Source: JAKASX01 sp035534495
GTDB taxonomy: Bacteria > Acidobacteriota > Terriglobia > Acidiferrales > UBA7541
Direction: 5' to 3'
NCBI GenBank assembly: GCA_035534495.1
Contig: DATLRW010000240.1
Coordinates: 1 to 10,016, forward strand
Length of the DNA stretch: 10,016 nt
In this document: piece by piece, positions 1-5,905 of the stretch
Layout of the letters: each line of letters opens with the position of its first letter
How positions within the stretch are numbered: position 1 is the stretch's first letter
The notes under the pieces: generated by a model
Told to the model about the DNA's origin: nothing
The model's input: only the letters and a program-made list of their open reading frames with translations
Databases searched by the model: none
Made by a program: the position numbers and the translations under genes

Positions 1-28
1 TGTCCGGCACGATCGTGCGGGGAAGCAT
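1..28 (-). CDS. 5' end of an unidentified gene leaving the window (lpxB position)
   Basis: An ATG at 28-26 shares one base with the TGA stop of the oxidoreductase gene (TGATG), the kind of stop/start overlap used elsewhere in this operon. The visible codons read MLPRTIVPD. In related operons the next gene is commonly lpxB, lipid A disaccharide synthase. LpxB proteins usually start close to an AGEASGD motif, which is not visible in these nine residues, so this may be LpxB with an N-terminal extension or a different gene. Only the start codon overlap supports the call. Confidence 0.35.
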
Positions 29-1002
29 CATGGCGTGTCCTGCGAGGCCGGCACGGATACCCGGACCTTGCGCCCGTGCTCGCCGATCGAGCCCATCACC
101 CGGTCGGCCAGTTCCAGGGCGCTGCGTCCGGCGGCCCCGTCCACCTTCGGGGTGCTTCGTGCGCGCACCGCGCCGAGGAACGCTCGCAGCTCGGCGCGCA
201 GCGGCTCCTCGGTTTCCACCGACAGCTTTTCAAATTCGAATCGAGGCTCCGGGCCGGGCTGCGCCACCCGGATGCGAAGGGCGTCGCGCCGGGCGTAGTC
301 CACCGAAACGTATTCGTGCCGCTGGAAGAAGCGCAGCTTGCGGACGCGTTCGGTGGAAATCCGGCTGGCCGTTAAATTGGCGACGGCCCCGGTCGCGAAT
401 TCGAGGCGCGCATGGGCGATGTCCACCTTTTCCGTCACCACCGGTATTCCAACCGCCTTCACTTCCCCGACCGGGCCGGCCAGCGACAGCAAAATATCCA
501 GATCGTGAATCATCAGGTCGTAGACGACGTCCACGTCCAGACTGCGCGGCGTGAATACCCCCAGCCGATGCACTTCGAAGAAGAGCGGTTCGTCGACAAT
601 CCTGGCCGCCGACACCACGGCCGGGTTGAATCGTTCGACGTGCCCGACTTGCAGGATGCGTCCGCCGCGCCGGGCCGCCGCGGCCAGCCGGTCGGCTTCG
701 GCCAGGCTCGATGCGATCGGCTTTTCAACCAGCACGTCCACGCCCTGCTCGAGCAGCCGGCAGCCGATCCCGGCATGGCCGACCGTGGGAACGGCCACGC
801 TGGCCGCCTCGGCCCGCCGAGCAACGGTTTCGATATCGTCCAGCGCCTCGGTGCCGAATTCCTGCGCCACTTGCGCCGCGCGTTCCCGGTTCGTATCGAA
901 AACGCCCACCAGCTCGGCTTCCTCGATTCCGGCATAGACGCGGGCGTGTTGCCGCCCGAAATCACCCACCCCGACGACCGCGACTCGGATCCGGTCCGTC
1001 AC
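28..1002 (-). CDS. Gfo/Idh/MocA-family NAD(P)-dependent oxidoreductase in the lipid A operon
   Basis: This is a 324-residue cytoplasmic oxidoreductase of normal family length. The N-terminal Rossmann fold shows the dinucleotide motif GVGDFG at residues 11-16 and the family hallmark EKP at 93-95. VGHVERFNP (119-127) follows. MIHDLDILL (164-172) in the C-terminal domain contains His166, the likely catalytic histidine. The start is GTG at 1002-1000, overlapping the lpxI stop as GTGA, with purine-rich GAGGATGGGA upstream inside lpxI. Coupling to lpxI places it in lipid A or nucleotide-sugar metabolism. GnnA, a member of this family encoded near lpxA in Acidithiobacillus ferrooxidans, oxidises the 3-OH of UDP-GlcNAc, so a UDP-GlcNAc 3-dehydrogenase is a reasonable guess. 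The partner transaminase GnnB is not in this window, so the substrate stays open. The family call is firm and the substrate is not. Confidence 0.9.
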   Translation of the reverse strand: MTDRIRVAVVGVGDFGRQHARVYAGIEEAELVGVFDTNRERAAQVAQEFGTEALDDIETVARRAEAASVAVPTVGHAGIGCRLLEQGVDVLVEKPIASSLAEADRLAAAARRGGRILQVGHVERFNPAVVSAARIVDEPLFFEVHRLGVFTPRSLDVDVVYDLMIHDLDILLSLAGPVGEVKAVGIPVVTEKVDIAHARLEFATGAVANLTASRISTERVRKLRFFQRHEYVSVDYARRDALRIRVAQPGPEPRFEFEKLSVETEEPLRAELRAFLGAVRARSTPKVDGAAGRSALELADRVMGSIGEHGRKVRVSVPASQDTP

Positions 1003-1850
1003 TTTGCGTTCCCATCCTCATCCTCGGGCGGTAACGCCTGGATGGTAATGCCGGCCTCATCGGCCAGCGCAACAAGCCGTTGCCGGTCGAAGAGCAGCGT
1101 CCGTCCGGCGTCGATGGCGAGTGCCGTGGCGCGCGAGCGCTGCATCACTTCGATGGTGCGCGGGCCGACGACGGGAACGTCGAAGCGCATATCCTGTTTC
1201 GGCTTGCTCACCTTCACCACGGTCAGCGGCTGCCCGCCCGCCAGGCGCGCGGCGCGTTCGATGGTCTCATCGGTTCCTTCCATCGCCTCGATGGCCACGC
1301 AGGCGCATTGGGCGACCACGACGGTCTGGCCGAGGTCGAGCCCGGCGATTTTCCGCGCGATTCCGCGCCCGTAGGCCATGTCTTCGGTTTCCCGCTGGTC
1401 CGGCGCCCGCGCGGAGAGCAGGCCGGCCGGCGGCAGCAGCGGCTCGAGGAACATCGTCGAATCGACCAGTTCGATTCCTTCCTGTTTGAGGACGTAGGCG
1501 ACGGCGCCGATCAGCGCGTCGGTGTTGCGAGCCGCCAGGCGCGCCAGAAGCGGCGCCATGCGGCCGTCGGGAGGGATATCGCTGAAGATCTGCCGGTGCT
1601 GCACCTGCCCGGCCATTACCGCCTTCTTGACCTGCTCCTGGTGCAGAAGCTCGATCGCCCGATTCAGCTCGCCGAGGCTCACCCAGTGAATGCGCCGCGC
1701 CACCCGGTCCAGTTCCGGGGTGGCCTCTTCCCGGATGGCGATGACGGCCATTTCGATCCCGCGCCGGCGCGCGCCTTCGAGTACCAGCAGCGGAAAATCC
1801 CCATTGCCCGCGATCAGTCCCCAGCCTTGCGTGTTGACGGTTTCGCCCAT
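999..1850 (-). CDS. lpxI: UDP-2,3-diacylglucosamine pyrophosphatase LpxI
   Basis: LpxI hydrolyses UDP-2,3-diacyl-glucosamine to lipid X (2,3-diacylglucosamine 1-phosphate) and UMP, the fourth step of lipid A synthesis. It replaces LpxH in many non-enteric lineages. The 283-residue protein has the usual two-domain length. It begins with the LpxI opening GLIAGNGDFPLLV (11-23), has AVMAGQV (77-83) in the N-terminal domain, and carries EGTDETI (191-197) and KPKQDMRFDVPVVGP (216-230) in the C-terminal domain. Asp224 in that last motif is probably the counterpart of the catalytic Asp225 of the Caulobacter enzyme. The ATG at 1850 lies 31 bases after the lpxA stop, without a strong Shine-Dalgarno sequence. 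The 3' end overlaps the oxidoreductase start by four bases. The C-terminal tail is acidic. Confidence 0.93.
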   Translation of the reverse strand: MGETVNTQGWGLIAGNGDFPLLVLEGARRRGIEMAVIAIREEATPELDRVARRIHWVSLGELNRAIELLHQEQVKKAVMAGQVQHRQIFSDIPPDGRMAPLLARLAARNTDALIGAVAYVLKQEGIELVDSTMFLEPLLPPAGLLSARAPDQRETEDMAYGRGIARKIAGLDLGQTVVVAQCACVAIEAMEGTDETIERAARLAGGQPLTVVKVSKPKQDMRFDVPVVGPRTIEVMQRSRATALAIDAGRTLLFDRQRLVALADEAGITIQALPPEDEDGNAK

Positions 1851-1854
1851 GTAC

Positions 1855-1866
1855 CCGGAATTCCGG
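1855..1866. repeat. 12-base perfect palindrome between lpxA and lpxI
   Basis: CCGGAATTCCGG is fully self-complementary and sits 4 bases upstream of the lpxI start, within the 31-base gap. It has no loop, so it would form a weak hairpin at best. It covers the stretch where a lpxI ribosome binding site would lie. It may be chance in GC-rich DNA. Confidence 0.4.
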
Positions 1867-1881
1867 TTATCCCCCGACCCG

Positions 1882-2661
1882 CTACTTTGTTATACCCCTC
1901 TCGGCACCCTCAATGAAACGTACCATCTCTTCGACGTCGGCCGAGCCGGTCAGCGTTTCCTTCATTGTGTCGAGCGCCTGCGTGGTGTTCATCTTCGATC
2001 GCAGCAGCAGCCGGTAGGCCTGTTGGATCGCGGCGACTCGTTCGGGGCTGAATCCCTGCCTCTCGATCCCGATGGCATTGGCCCCGTAGCACCGCGTTTC
2101 CCGCGGCGCCACCACCTTGGCGAAGGGCGGTACATCCTGCGTGATCACGGTATGCGCGGCGATATAGGCGTGGCGCCCGATCCGGCAATACTGGTGCACC
2201 GGACAGAAAGCCCCGAGCGTGGCGTAATCGTCGATGGTCACGTGGCCGGCCAGGGTGGCCGCGTTCACCAGCACCACGTGGTCGCCGAGCGTGCAGTCGT
2301 GGGCCACGTGGCTGTAGCACATCAACAGATTGCGGCTGCCCAGACGCGTCACCCCGTGGCCTTGCGCCGTTCCGCGGTTCACGGTCACGAACTCGCGAAA
2401 TTCGTTCTCGTCGCCGGCTTCGAGGCGGGTCGGTTCGCCGCGGTATTTGAGGTCCTGCGGGTTGCCGCCCAGGGCGCAGAACGGGAAGAAAACGTTCCCG
2501 CGGCCGAAGCTCGCCGGTCCGGAAAGGGAGACGTGGGCGTGCACGATGGAGTCGTCGCCCAGCTCCACCTCGTCGCCAATGACCGCAAAAGGTCCCACGC
2601 GCACGTTCCGGCCGAGCCTGGCGCGGGGCGATACCGCCGCCCGCGGGTCGATTTCGCTCAT
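1882..2661 (-). CDS. lpxA: UDP-N-acetylglucosamine acyltransferase LpxA
   Basis: LpxA transfers an (R)-3-hydroxyacyl chain from ACP to the 3-position of UDP-GlcNAc, the first step of lipid A synthesis in the cytoplasm. The 259-residue protein starts at MSEIDPRAAV and has left-handed beta-helix hexapeptide repeats over roughly residues 1-185. YSHVAHDC (116-123) supplies the catalytic His121 (E. coli His125). His156 matches E. coli His160. The C-terminal helical part carries GANAIGIERQGFS (193-205). By hand alignment, the acyl-ruler position (E. coli Gly173) is Ala169 and E. coli Arg205 is Gln202. The frame stays open upstream to 3150, but the ATG at 2661, two bases after the fabZ stop, gives the family length, and the upstream part lacks family features. 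The gene is translated together with fabZ. Confidence 0.95.
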   Translation of the reverse strand: MSEIDPRAAVSPRARLGRNVRVGPFAVIGDEVELGDDSIVHAHVSLSGPASFGRGNVFFPFCALGGNPQDLKYRGEPTRLEAGDENEFREFVTVNRGTAQGHGVTRLGSRNLLMCYSHVAHDCTLGDHVVLVNAATLAGHVTIDDYATLGAFCPVHQYCRIGRHAYIAAHTVITQDVPPFAKVVAPRETRCYGANAIGIERQGFSPERVAAIQQAYRLLLRSKMNTTQALDTMKETLTGSADVEEMVRFIEGAERGITK

Positions 2662-2663
2662 GG

Positions 2664-3098
2664 TCAGCGATCCACCATCTTGCACATCAGCGTCGCCTCG
2701 GCCGCCAGTTGCCCATCGACGCTGGCCCGCCCGGCCAGCTTGCAGAAATTGCCCCTCCAGTTCAGGACGTTCACTTCGACGCGCAATTGCTCGCCGGGGA
2801 CCACCGGCCGACGGAAGCGGGCGTCGTCGATGGCCACGAAATAGAGCAGTTTGTTGTCGCGCTCGGCCACCTCCTGCAGGAGCAGCAGCCCTCCGGTTTG
2901 CGCCATCGATTCGACGATCAACACGCCTGGCATCACCGGTTTGCCCGGGAAATGCCCGGCGAAAAAGTCCTCGTGAATCGTGACGTTCTTGATCCCGACG
3001 ATTCGCTTGAGCCGTTCCATCTCGATGATGGCGTCGATCATCAGGAACGGGTAGCGGTGGGGCAGTATCTTCTGTATGGCTGTGCTGTCCAAGATCAT
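2664..3098 (-). CDS. fabZ: (3R)-hydroxyacyl-ACP dehydratase FabZ
   Basis: FabZ dehydrates (3R)-hydroxyacyl-ACP to trans-2-enoyl-ACP in type II fatty acid elongation. The 144-residue hot-dog-fold protein has the usual length. It shows LPHRYPFLMID (12-22) and the active-site block HFPGKPVMPGVLIVESMAQ (49-67), with the catalytic pair His49 and Glu63. FRRPVVPGEQL appears in the second half. It is the first gene of the minus-strand lipid A operon. A GAGG ribosome binding site lies 8 bases before the ATG, and a TATAAT box lies about 55 bases upstream. FabZ and LpxA draw on the same 3-hydroxyacyl-ACP, so their two-base spacing fits balancing of phospholipid against lipid A. LpxD, often just upstream of fabZ in other genomes, is absent here. 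Confidence 0.96.
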   Translation of the reverse strand: MILDSTAIQKILPHRYPFLMIDAIIEMERLKRIVGIKNVTIHEDFFAGHFPGKPVMPGVLIVESMAQTGGLLLLQEVAERDNKLLYFVAIDDARFRRPVVPGEQLRVEVNVLNWRGNFCKLAGRASVDGQLAAEATLMCKMVDR

Positions 3099-3106
3099 GG
3101 CGTCGG

Positions 3107-3110
3107 CCTC
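3107..3110 (-). promoter_or_regulatory. Ribosome binding site of fabZ
   Basis: GAGG on the minus strand lies 8 bases from the fabZ ATG. This supports the ATG at 3098 as the start of fabZ. Confidence 0.6.
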
Positions 3111-3152
3111 GTTGAGTGCGCGGATGCGGCTTTTCGCTCAGGTAGTCCACCG

Positions 3153-3181
3153 ATTATAAGCAAAAAAACGAGTGGCATGAA
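3153..3181 (-). promoter_or_regulatory. Probable sigma70-type promoter for the fabZ-lpxA-lpxI operon
   Basis: On the minus strand a perfect TATAAT (3158-3153) follows a run of seven T and TGCT. Seventeen bases upstream is TTCATG (3181-3176), a weak 3-of-6 match to TTGACA. Transcription would start near 3146, leaving a leader of about 48 bases that contains the fabZ ribosome binding site. The stretch is clearly AT-rich within GC-rich surroundings. The -10 box is seen directly; promoter activity is inferred. Confidence 0.6.
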
Positions 3182-3191
3182 AAGCGGTTCT

Positions 3192-3218
3192 GCGAAGGCG
3201 GTTGCGCCTGTTTTTCGC
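3192..3218. terminator. Terminator-like hairpin between the divergent genes
   Basis: On the plus strand AGGCG-GTTG-CGCCT (3196-3209) forms a five-base stem with a four-base loop and is followed by GTTTTT. An outer pairing of GCGAA (3192-3196) with TTCGC (3214-3218) could extend it. It resembles an intrinsic terminator pointing plus, yet no plus-strand gene precedes it. It could stop antisense transcription coming from the lipid A operon, or it may be part of an operator. The structure is seen; the function is a guess. Confidence 0.35.
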
Positions 3219-3261
3219 GGGCGGGTGAAGGGGCGCGCAACGCATCTTCCCGCAGGCCCGC
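3217..3261. repeat. Imperfect inverted repeat upstream of the marR promoter
   Basis: GCGGGCGGGTGAAG (3217-3230) and CTTCCCGCAGGCCCGC (3246-3261) are complementary with gaps across a 15-base spacer. The right arm overlaps the presumed -35 area of the marR gene. It could be a regulator site, or simply reflect the GC richness. Confidence 0.25.
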
Positions 3262-3275
3262 CGGTCGGGTATGAT
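3247..3275 (+). promoter_or_regulatory. Possible promoter of the MarR-family gene
   Basis: TATGAT (3270-3275) matches the -10 consensus at five of six positions. Seventeen bases upstream is TTCCCG (3247-3252), a poor -35 match. Transcription would begin near 3282, giving a leader of about 29 bases that carries GGAGG. The weak -35 would fit a low-level or autoregulated promoter. Confidence 0.45.
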
Positions 3276-3300
3276 CTAGCCGTCAAATCCCTGCGCTGCG

Positions 3301-3305
3301 GGAGG
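3301..3305 (+). promoter_or_regulatory. Strong ribosome binding site deciding a TTG start
   Basis: GGAGG is five bases before TTG at 3311. The next in-frame ATG (3332) has no comparable site, so TTG is the likely start of the MarR-family gene. Confidence 0.65.
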
Positions 3306-3310
3306 AATCC

Positions 3311-3817
3311 TTGCCGAAACAGTATCGCGGCATGGCGGCCGATGTCCGGGCGCTCACCGCCTACGTCAAGCTCTTGCGCGCCGGAGAAGGCGTCCTTCGC
3401 GAAGCCTCTCGCCTGCTGACCGTCTACGATCTCACCGCCGCTCAGTTCGGCGTGCTCGAACTCCTCTACCGGTCCGGCCCGCAAGAGGTGTCCGAGCTTG
3501 CGGCGGGGATACTGCGCACCGGCGGCAATCATGCCTCGGTTGTGGAAAGCCTTCGCAAGCGGGGACTGGTCCGCCGCAGTGCCGGTGGCCGGGGGCGGCG
3601 CATGGGTGTTGTGGCGCTCACGCCGAAAGGACGAAACCTGGCTCTCTCGGTCCTGCCCGGGCACGGGGCAGCCATCGTTTCCATCATGGCGCGGCTCACC
3701 CCGCGGGAGCAGGAGACGCTCGGGGAGCTTTGCCGCAAGCTGGGCCGTCCTTCCGCCTCGCCGGCCGCGAAACCGGCCCGGCAAGCGCCGCGCCGCGCCC
3801 GCTCGCCCCGCCGCTGA
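3311..3817 (+). CDS. MarR-family winged-helix transcriptional regulator
   Basis: This is the only plus-strand gene in the window. The 168-residue protein follows the MarR plan. An N-terminal dimerisation helix is followed by LTAAQFGVLELLY (41-53) and VSELAAGIL (60-68). The recognition helix is near TGGNHASVVESLRKRGLVRR (70-89). The wing at 91-108 ends in VALTPKG, and a C-terminal dimerisation helix covers about 128-145. The usual Asp-Arg pair of the wing reads Gly-Arg-Arg here. There is a single cysteine (Cys141), so no obvious disulfide redox switch. Residues 147-168 form a Pro/Ala/Arg-rich basic tail beyond the usual fold, perhaps adding non-specific DNA binding. It is divergent from fabZ and so may control itself and the lipid A operon. 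The ligand is unknown. The start is TTG with a strong GGAGG; an ATG at 3332 would remove seven residues. Confidence 0.88.
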   Translation: MPKQYRGMAADVRALTAYVKLLRAGEGVLREASRLLTVYDLTAAQFGVLELLYRSGPQEVSELAAGILRTGGNHASVVESLRKRGLVRRSAGGRGRRMGVVALTPKGRNLALSVLPGHGAAIVSIMARLTPREQETLGELCRKLGRPSASPAAKPARQAPRRARSPRR

Positions 3818-3856
3818 AGCGATTTCCCCGAATGAATGGGTTGTTGAAACGGGTCC

Positions 3857-3872
3857 CGGCCGGTTTCGGCCG
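3857..3872. terminator. Hairpin in the convergent gap between the marR gene and phzF
   Basis: CGGCCG-GTTT-CGGCCG forms a six-base all-GC stem with a four-base loop, in the 69-base gap between the stop of the plus-strand regulator and the stop of the minus-strand phzF gene. Its position suits a bidirectional terminator. No T-run follows on either strand, so intrinsic termination would be inefficient. Confidence 0.35.
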
Positions 3873-3886
3873 CCCGGCGGTGGGAG

Positions 3887-4759
3887 CTAGGCTTCCAGAT
3901 GGCCTTCGAAGACCCGCACGGCCGAGCCGCTGATCCTTGGCGTCAGTTCCGAGCCGGTTTGCGCGACATTGACGTAGATCTCGCAGGATCGGCCCTTTTC
4001 GATGTCTTGCAGGATTTGCATAGGGTGTCCCGCTTCTTTCTCCCCATGCCGCACCAGGTAGGCGCCGATCGTCCCGGCCGCCGTGCTTTCCTCGGCCAGT
4101 TCCCATGGCAGTACGACCCGGGCCCGAACCTGGCGGTCGCCAATGGCGCAGCAACTGGCCATCCCGCTTCCCCCTCCGAGCAGTTTCCGCAGGAGCGAGG
4201 GGTTGGGTTCGATGCGCGCGAAAGACGACGGGCTCGCCAGCGGAATCACAAGGTTGGATATAAAAGTCGTTACGTATTCGACCGGCAGCCTGGCATGTAT
4301 GTCGCGTGCCCGCAGCCCGAGCGAGGCGGTCAGCTCTTTGCGGTCCAGCCGGGCCGGCCGGAAGCGGGCTGGCCTCTGCGTAATCGTCACAAGTCGCGGA
4401 CGGCCCTCCTCGAAGAAGATCTCCACAGGGAGAACCCCTGCGCCGGTTTGCTGGAGCACGCGGACGGCGCCCTCCTGCGCCGGCACGACGCCCAGTTCGG
4501 CCAGCAGGAACCAGGTGCCCACAATCGACCGGCTGGCGAGCGGCAGTTCCTGCCGCTGCGGGGTGAAGATCCGCAGCCGCGCCAGGGGGTGATTGGTCGT
4601 CGGCTTCTGCACGAAGACGGTTTCCGGTAGGTTCATCTCGCGGGCGATGGCCTGCATCTGGGATGGCCGCAACCCGTCGGCGTCGGTGACGACCGCGAGC
4701 GGACTGCCGTGGTAGGGGCGGCGGGTAAAAACGTCAAGTTGATAGAAACGGCGTTTCAT
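3887..4759 (-). CDS. PhzF-family protein with altered active-site motifs
   Basis: This is a 290-residue member of the PhzF (phenazine biosynthesis-like) fold, two similar halves as in diaminopimelate epimerase. The N-terminal half shows FYQLDVFTRRPYHGSPLAV (5-23), MNLPETVFV (42-50) with Glu46 matching the catalytic Glu45 of PhzF, and RIFTPQRQELPL (63-74). The usual GHPT motif is replaced by SRSI (76-79), and the second-half EDPATGSAAG motif reads ELAEESTAAG. By hand alignment the PhzF His74 and Asp208 positions are therefore not conserved, and Ser213 becomes Thr. The frame is intact and the length normal, so this looks like a changed function and not decay. The frame stays open upstream to 5092, but the ATG at 4759 overlaps the M48 stop (ATGA) and starts at the family's N-terminus. 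No phenazine genes are nearby. The substrate is unknown. Confidence 0.85.
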   Translation of the reverse strand: MKRRFYQLDVFTRRPYHGSPLAVVTDADGLRPSQMQAIAREMNLPETVFVQKPTTNHPLARLRIFTPQRQELPLASRSIVGTWFLLAELGVVPAQEGAVRVLQQTGAGVLPVEIFFEEGRPRLVTITQRPARFRPARLDRKELTASLGLRARDIHARLPVEYVTTFISNLVIPLASPSSFARIEPNPSLLRKLLGGGSGMASCCAIGDRQVRARVVLPWELAEESTAAGTIGAYLVRHGEKEAGHPMQILQDIEKGRSCEIYVNVAQTGSELTPRISGSAVRVFEGHLEA

Positions 4760-5892
4760 GATCGTACCTGCTCCGCGGCGGCGATCCGCCGGGCAATCGA
4801 AGGGTGGTTGTGAAAGAGAATCTCGACCGCGCGGCCGGGCTCGGTTTCCGCCAGATTCTGTTCGGCCAGTTTCTGCATGGCGCTGATGAATGCCCCGGGA
4901 TTTCGGGTGAGCCGCAAGGCGTACCGGTCCGCCAGGCGCTCCCGCCAGCGCGAGTAGGCGTTTACCGCGGGCAACGTCAGCAGGGACACAACGGCGAAGA
5001 TGAGCAGGACCAGCGGCAGATTGGCGAAATCCGCCAGACCCCGGAATCCCAGGCGCGGGGTCGCCCATACGAGCGCCTGATTGACGATCCACAGCGCGAG
5101 GACCGCTAGCGCCGATTCGACGGCGATGGCGAGCGGTATGTCGCGGTGAACCTGATGGCCGAGTTCATGCGCGACGATCGTTTCGATTTCGTCCCCGTTG
5201 TGCCGGTCGAGCAGCGTATCGGCCAGTAAAATCCGCCGCGTGGCGCCCCAGCCGGTGAGGGCCGCATTGGCCTTGTTCGATTTTTCTCCCAGTTTCCATT
5301 CGAGCACCGTGGCCACGTTCGCGCCCGCCCGGGCGGCCAGCCCTCGCAGGCGCGCGGCCAGATCCTCGCTTTCGAGCGGCCGGAACTTGAAAAACAACGG
5401 GAAAAGCAGGACCGGGGCCAGTTGCGCCATCACCACCGCGAAAAGGATCAGCACTCCCGCTACCCACAGCCACCAGGTCGCCGGGTGCCGCTCGAGCGCC
5501 CAGTAGAACAGCTCGCCAAGGGCAATTCCGAGAAGAGCGCCCAGCCCCGTCGATTTCAAACGGTCCTTGGCCCAGGTTCCCACGGTCATTCGCGAAAGCC
5601 CGTAGCGGTGTTCGATCACGTAGTCGGAATAAAAATCCAGCGGCAAACTGATCGCTTCGAAAATCGCGCCGACCATCAACAGATAGACCGGGAGCGCCAG
5701 CGGCCATTGCGCCGCGGCCTGTTCGGCGATGTTGCGCAGCCCGGCCGAAAGGCCCGTCGCGAGCAGCAGCACGAGCGCCAGCGCATCGAGAATCCAGCCC
5801 GCCAGGGCAATCCGCCGGCGAATGCGCGCGTAGTGCTTCGCCTGCTCCTGGCGGAAAGCGTCCTGCGCCGGTGCTGTCGTGTCGGTCGCCAT
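4756..5892 (-). CDS. M48-family membrane zinc metalloprotease, Ste24/CAAX protease 1-like
   Basis: This 378-residue integral membrane protease has an N-terminal Peptidase_M48_N-type region with hydrophobic segments near 31-50, 64-84, 115-134 and 141-167. The zinc motif HELGH is at 242-246 in IVAHELGHQVHRD. Further hydrophobic segments follow at about 254-277 and 289-310. RWRERLADRYAL (315-326) supplies the likely third zinc ligand, Glu318, with Asp322. NHPS (362-365) near the C-terminus is also typical. The layout matches the Ste24 type more than the HtpX heat-shock type. In bacteria these proteases are thought to act in membrane protein quality control; no prenylated substrate is expected. 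It starts 13 bases after the manB stop and its stop overlaps phzF, so it is part of the sugar operon by position. The link to mannose metabolism is unexplained. Confidence 0.92.
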   Translation of the reverse strand: MATDTTAPAQDAFRQEQAKHYARIRRRIALAGWILDALALVLLLATGLSAGLRNIAEQAAAQWPLALPVYLLMVGAIFEAISLPLDFYSDYVIEHRYGLSRMTVGTWAKDRLKSTGLGALLGIALGELFYWALERHPATWWLWVAGVLILFAVVMAQLAPVLLFPLFFKFRPLESEDLAARLRGLAARAGANVATVLEWKLGEKSNKANAALTGWGATRRILLADTLLDRHNGDEIETIVAHELGHQVHRDIPLAIAVESALAVLALWIVNQALVWATPRLGFRGLADFANLPLVLLIFAVVSLLTLPAVNAYSRWRERLADRYALRLTRNPGAFISAMQKLAEQNLAETEPGRAVEILFHNHPSIARRIAAAEQVRS

Positions 5893-5905
5893 CGTCGCCC
5901 GCTCG

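Noticed and set aside
412..1374. Long plus-strand ORF of 320 codons opposite the oxidoreductase and lpxI
   Set aside because: The minus-strand genes have clear family motifs, while this product has none and is rich in residues expected from antisense high-GC codons.
1690..2844. 384-codon plus-strand ORF opposite lpxA and fabZ
   Set aside because: It is antisense to two well-supported genes, has no recognisable domain and crosses their boundary.
2662..3150. In-frame extension of lpxA upstream of its ATG
   Set aside because: It overlaps fabZ in another frame, shows no beta-helix repeats, and LpxA is full length from the ATG at 2661.
3095..3784. Minus-strand ORF of 229 codons opposite the marR gene
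   Set aside because: It is antisense to a clear MarR protein that has a strong ribosome binding site. It also runs into the fabZ promoter and has no recognisable domain.
3887..4759. Phenazine biosynthesis cluster
   Set aside because: Only a PhzF-fold protein is present. No other phz gene is in the window and the active-site motifs differ.
4760..5092. In-frame upstream extension of phzF
   Set aside because: It lies inside the M48 gene in another frame, and the PhzF family N-terminus begins at the ATG at 4759.
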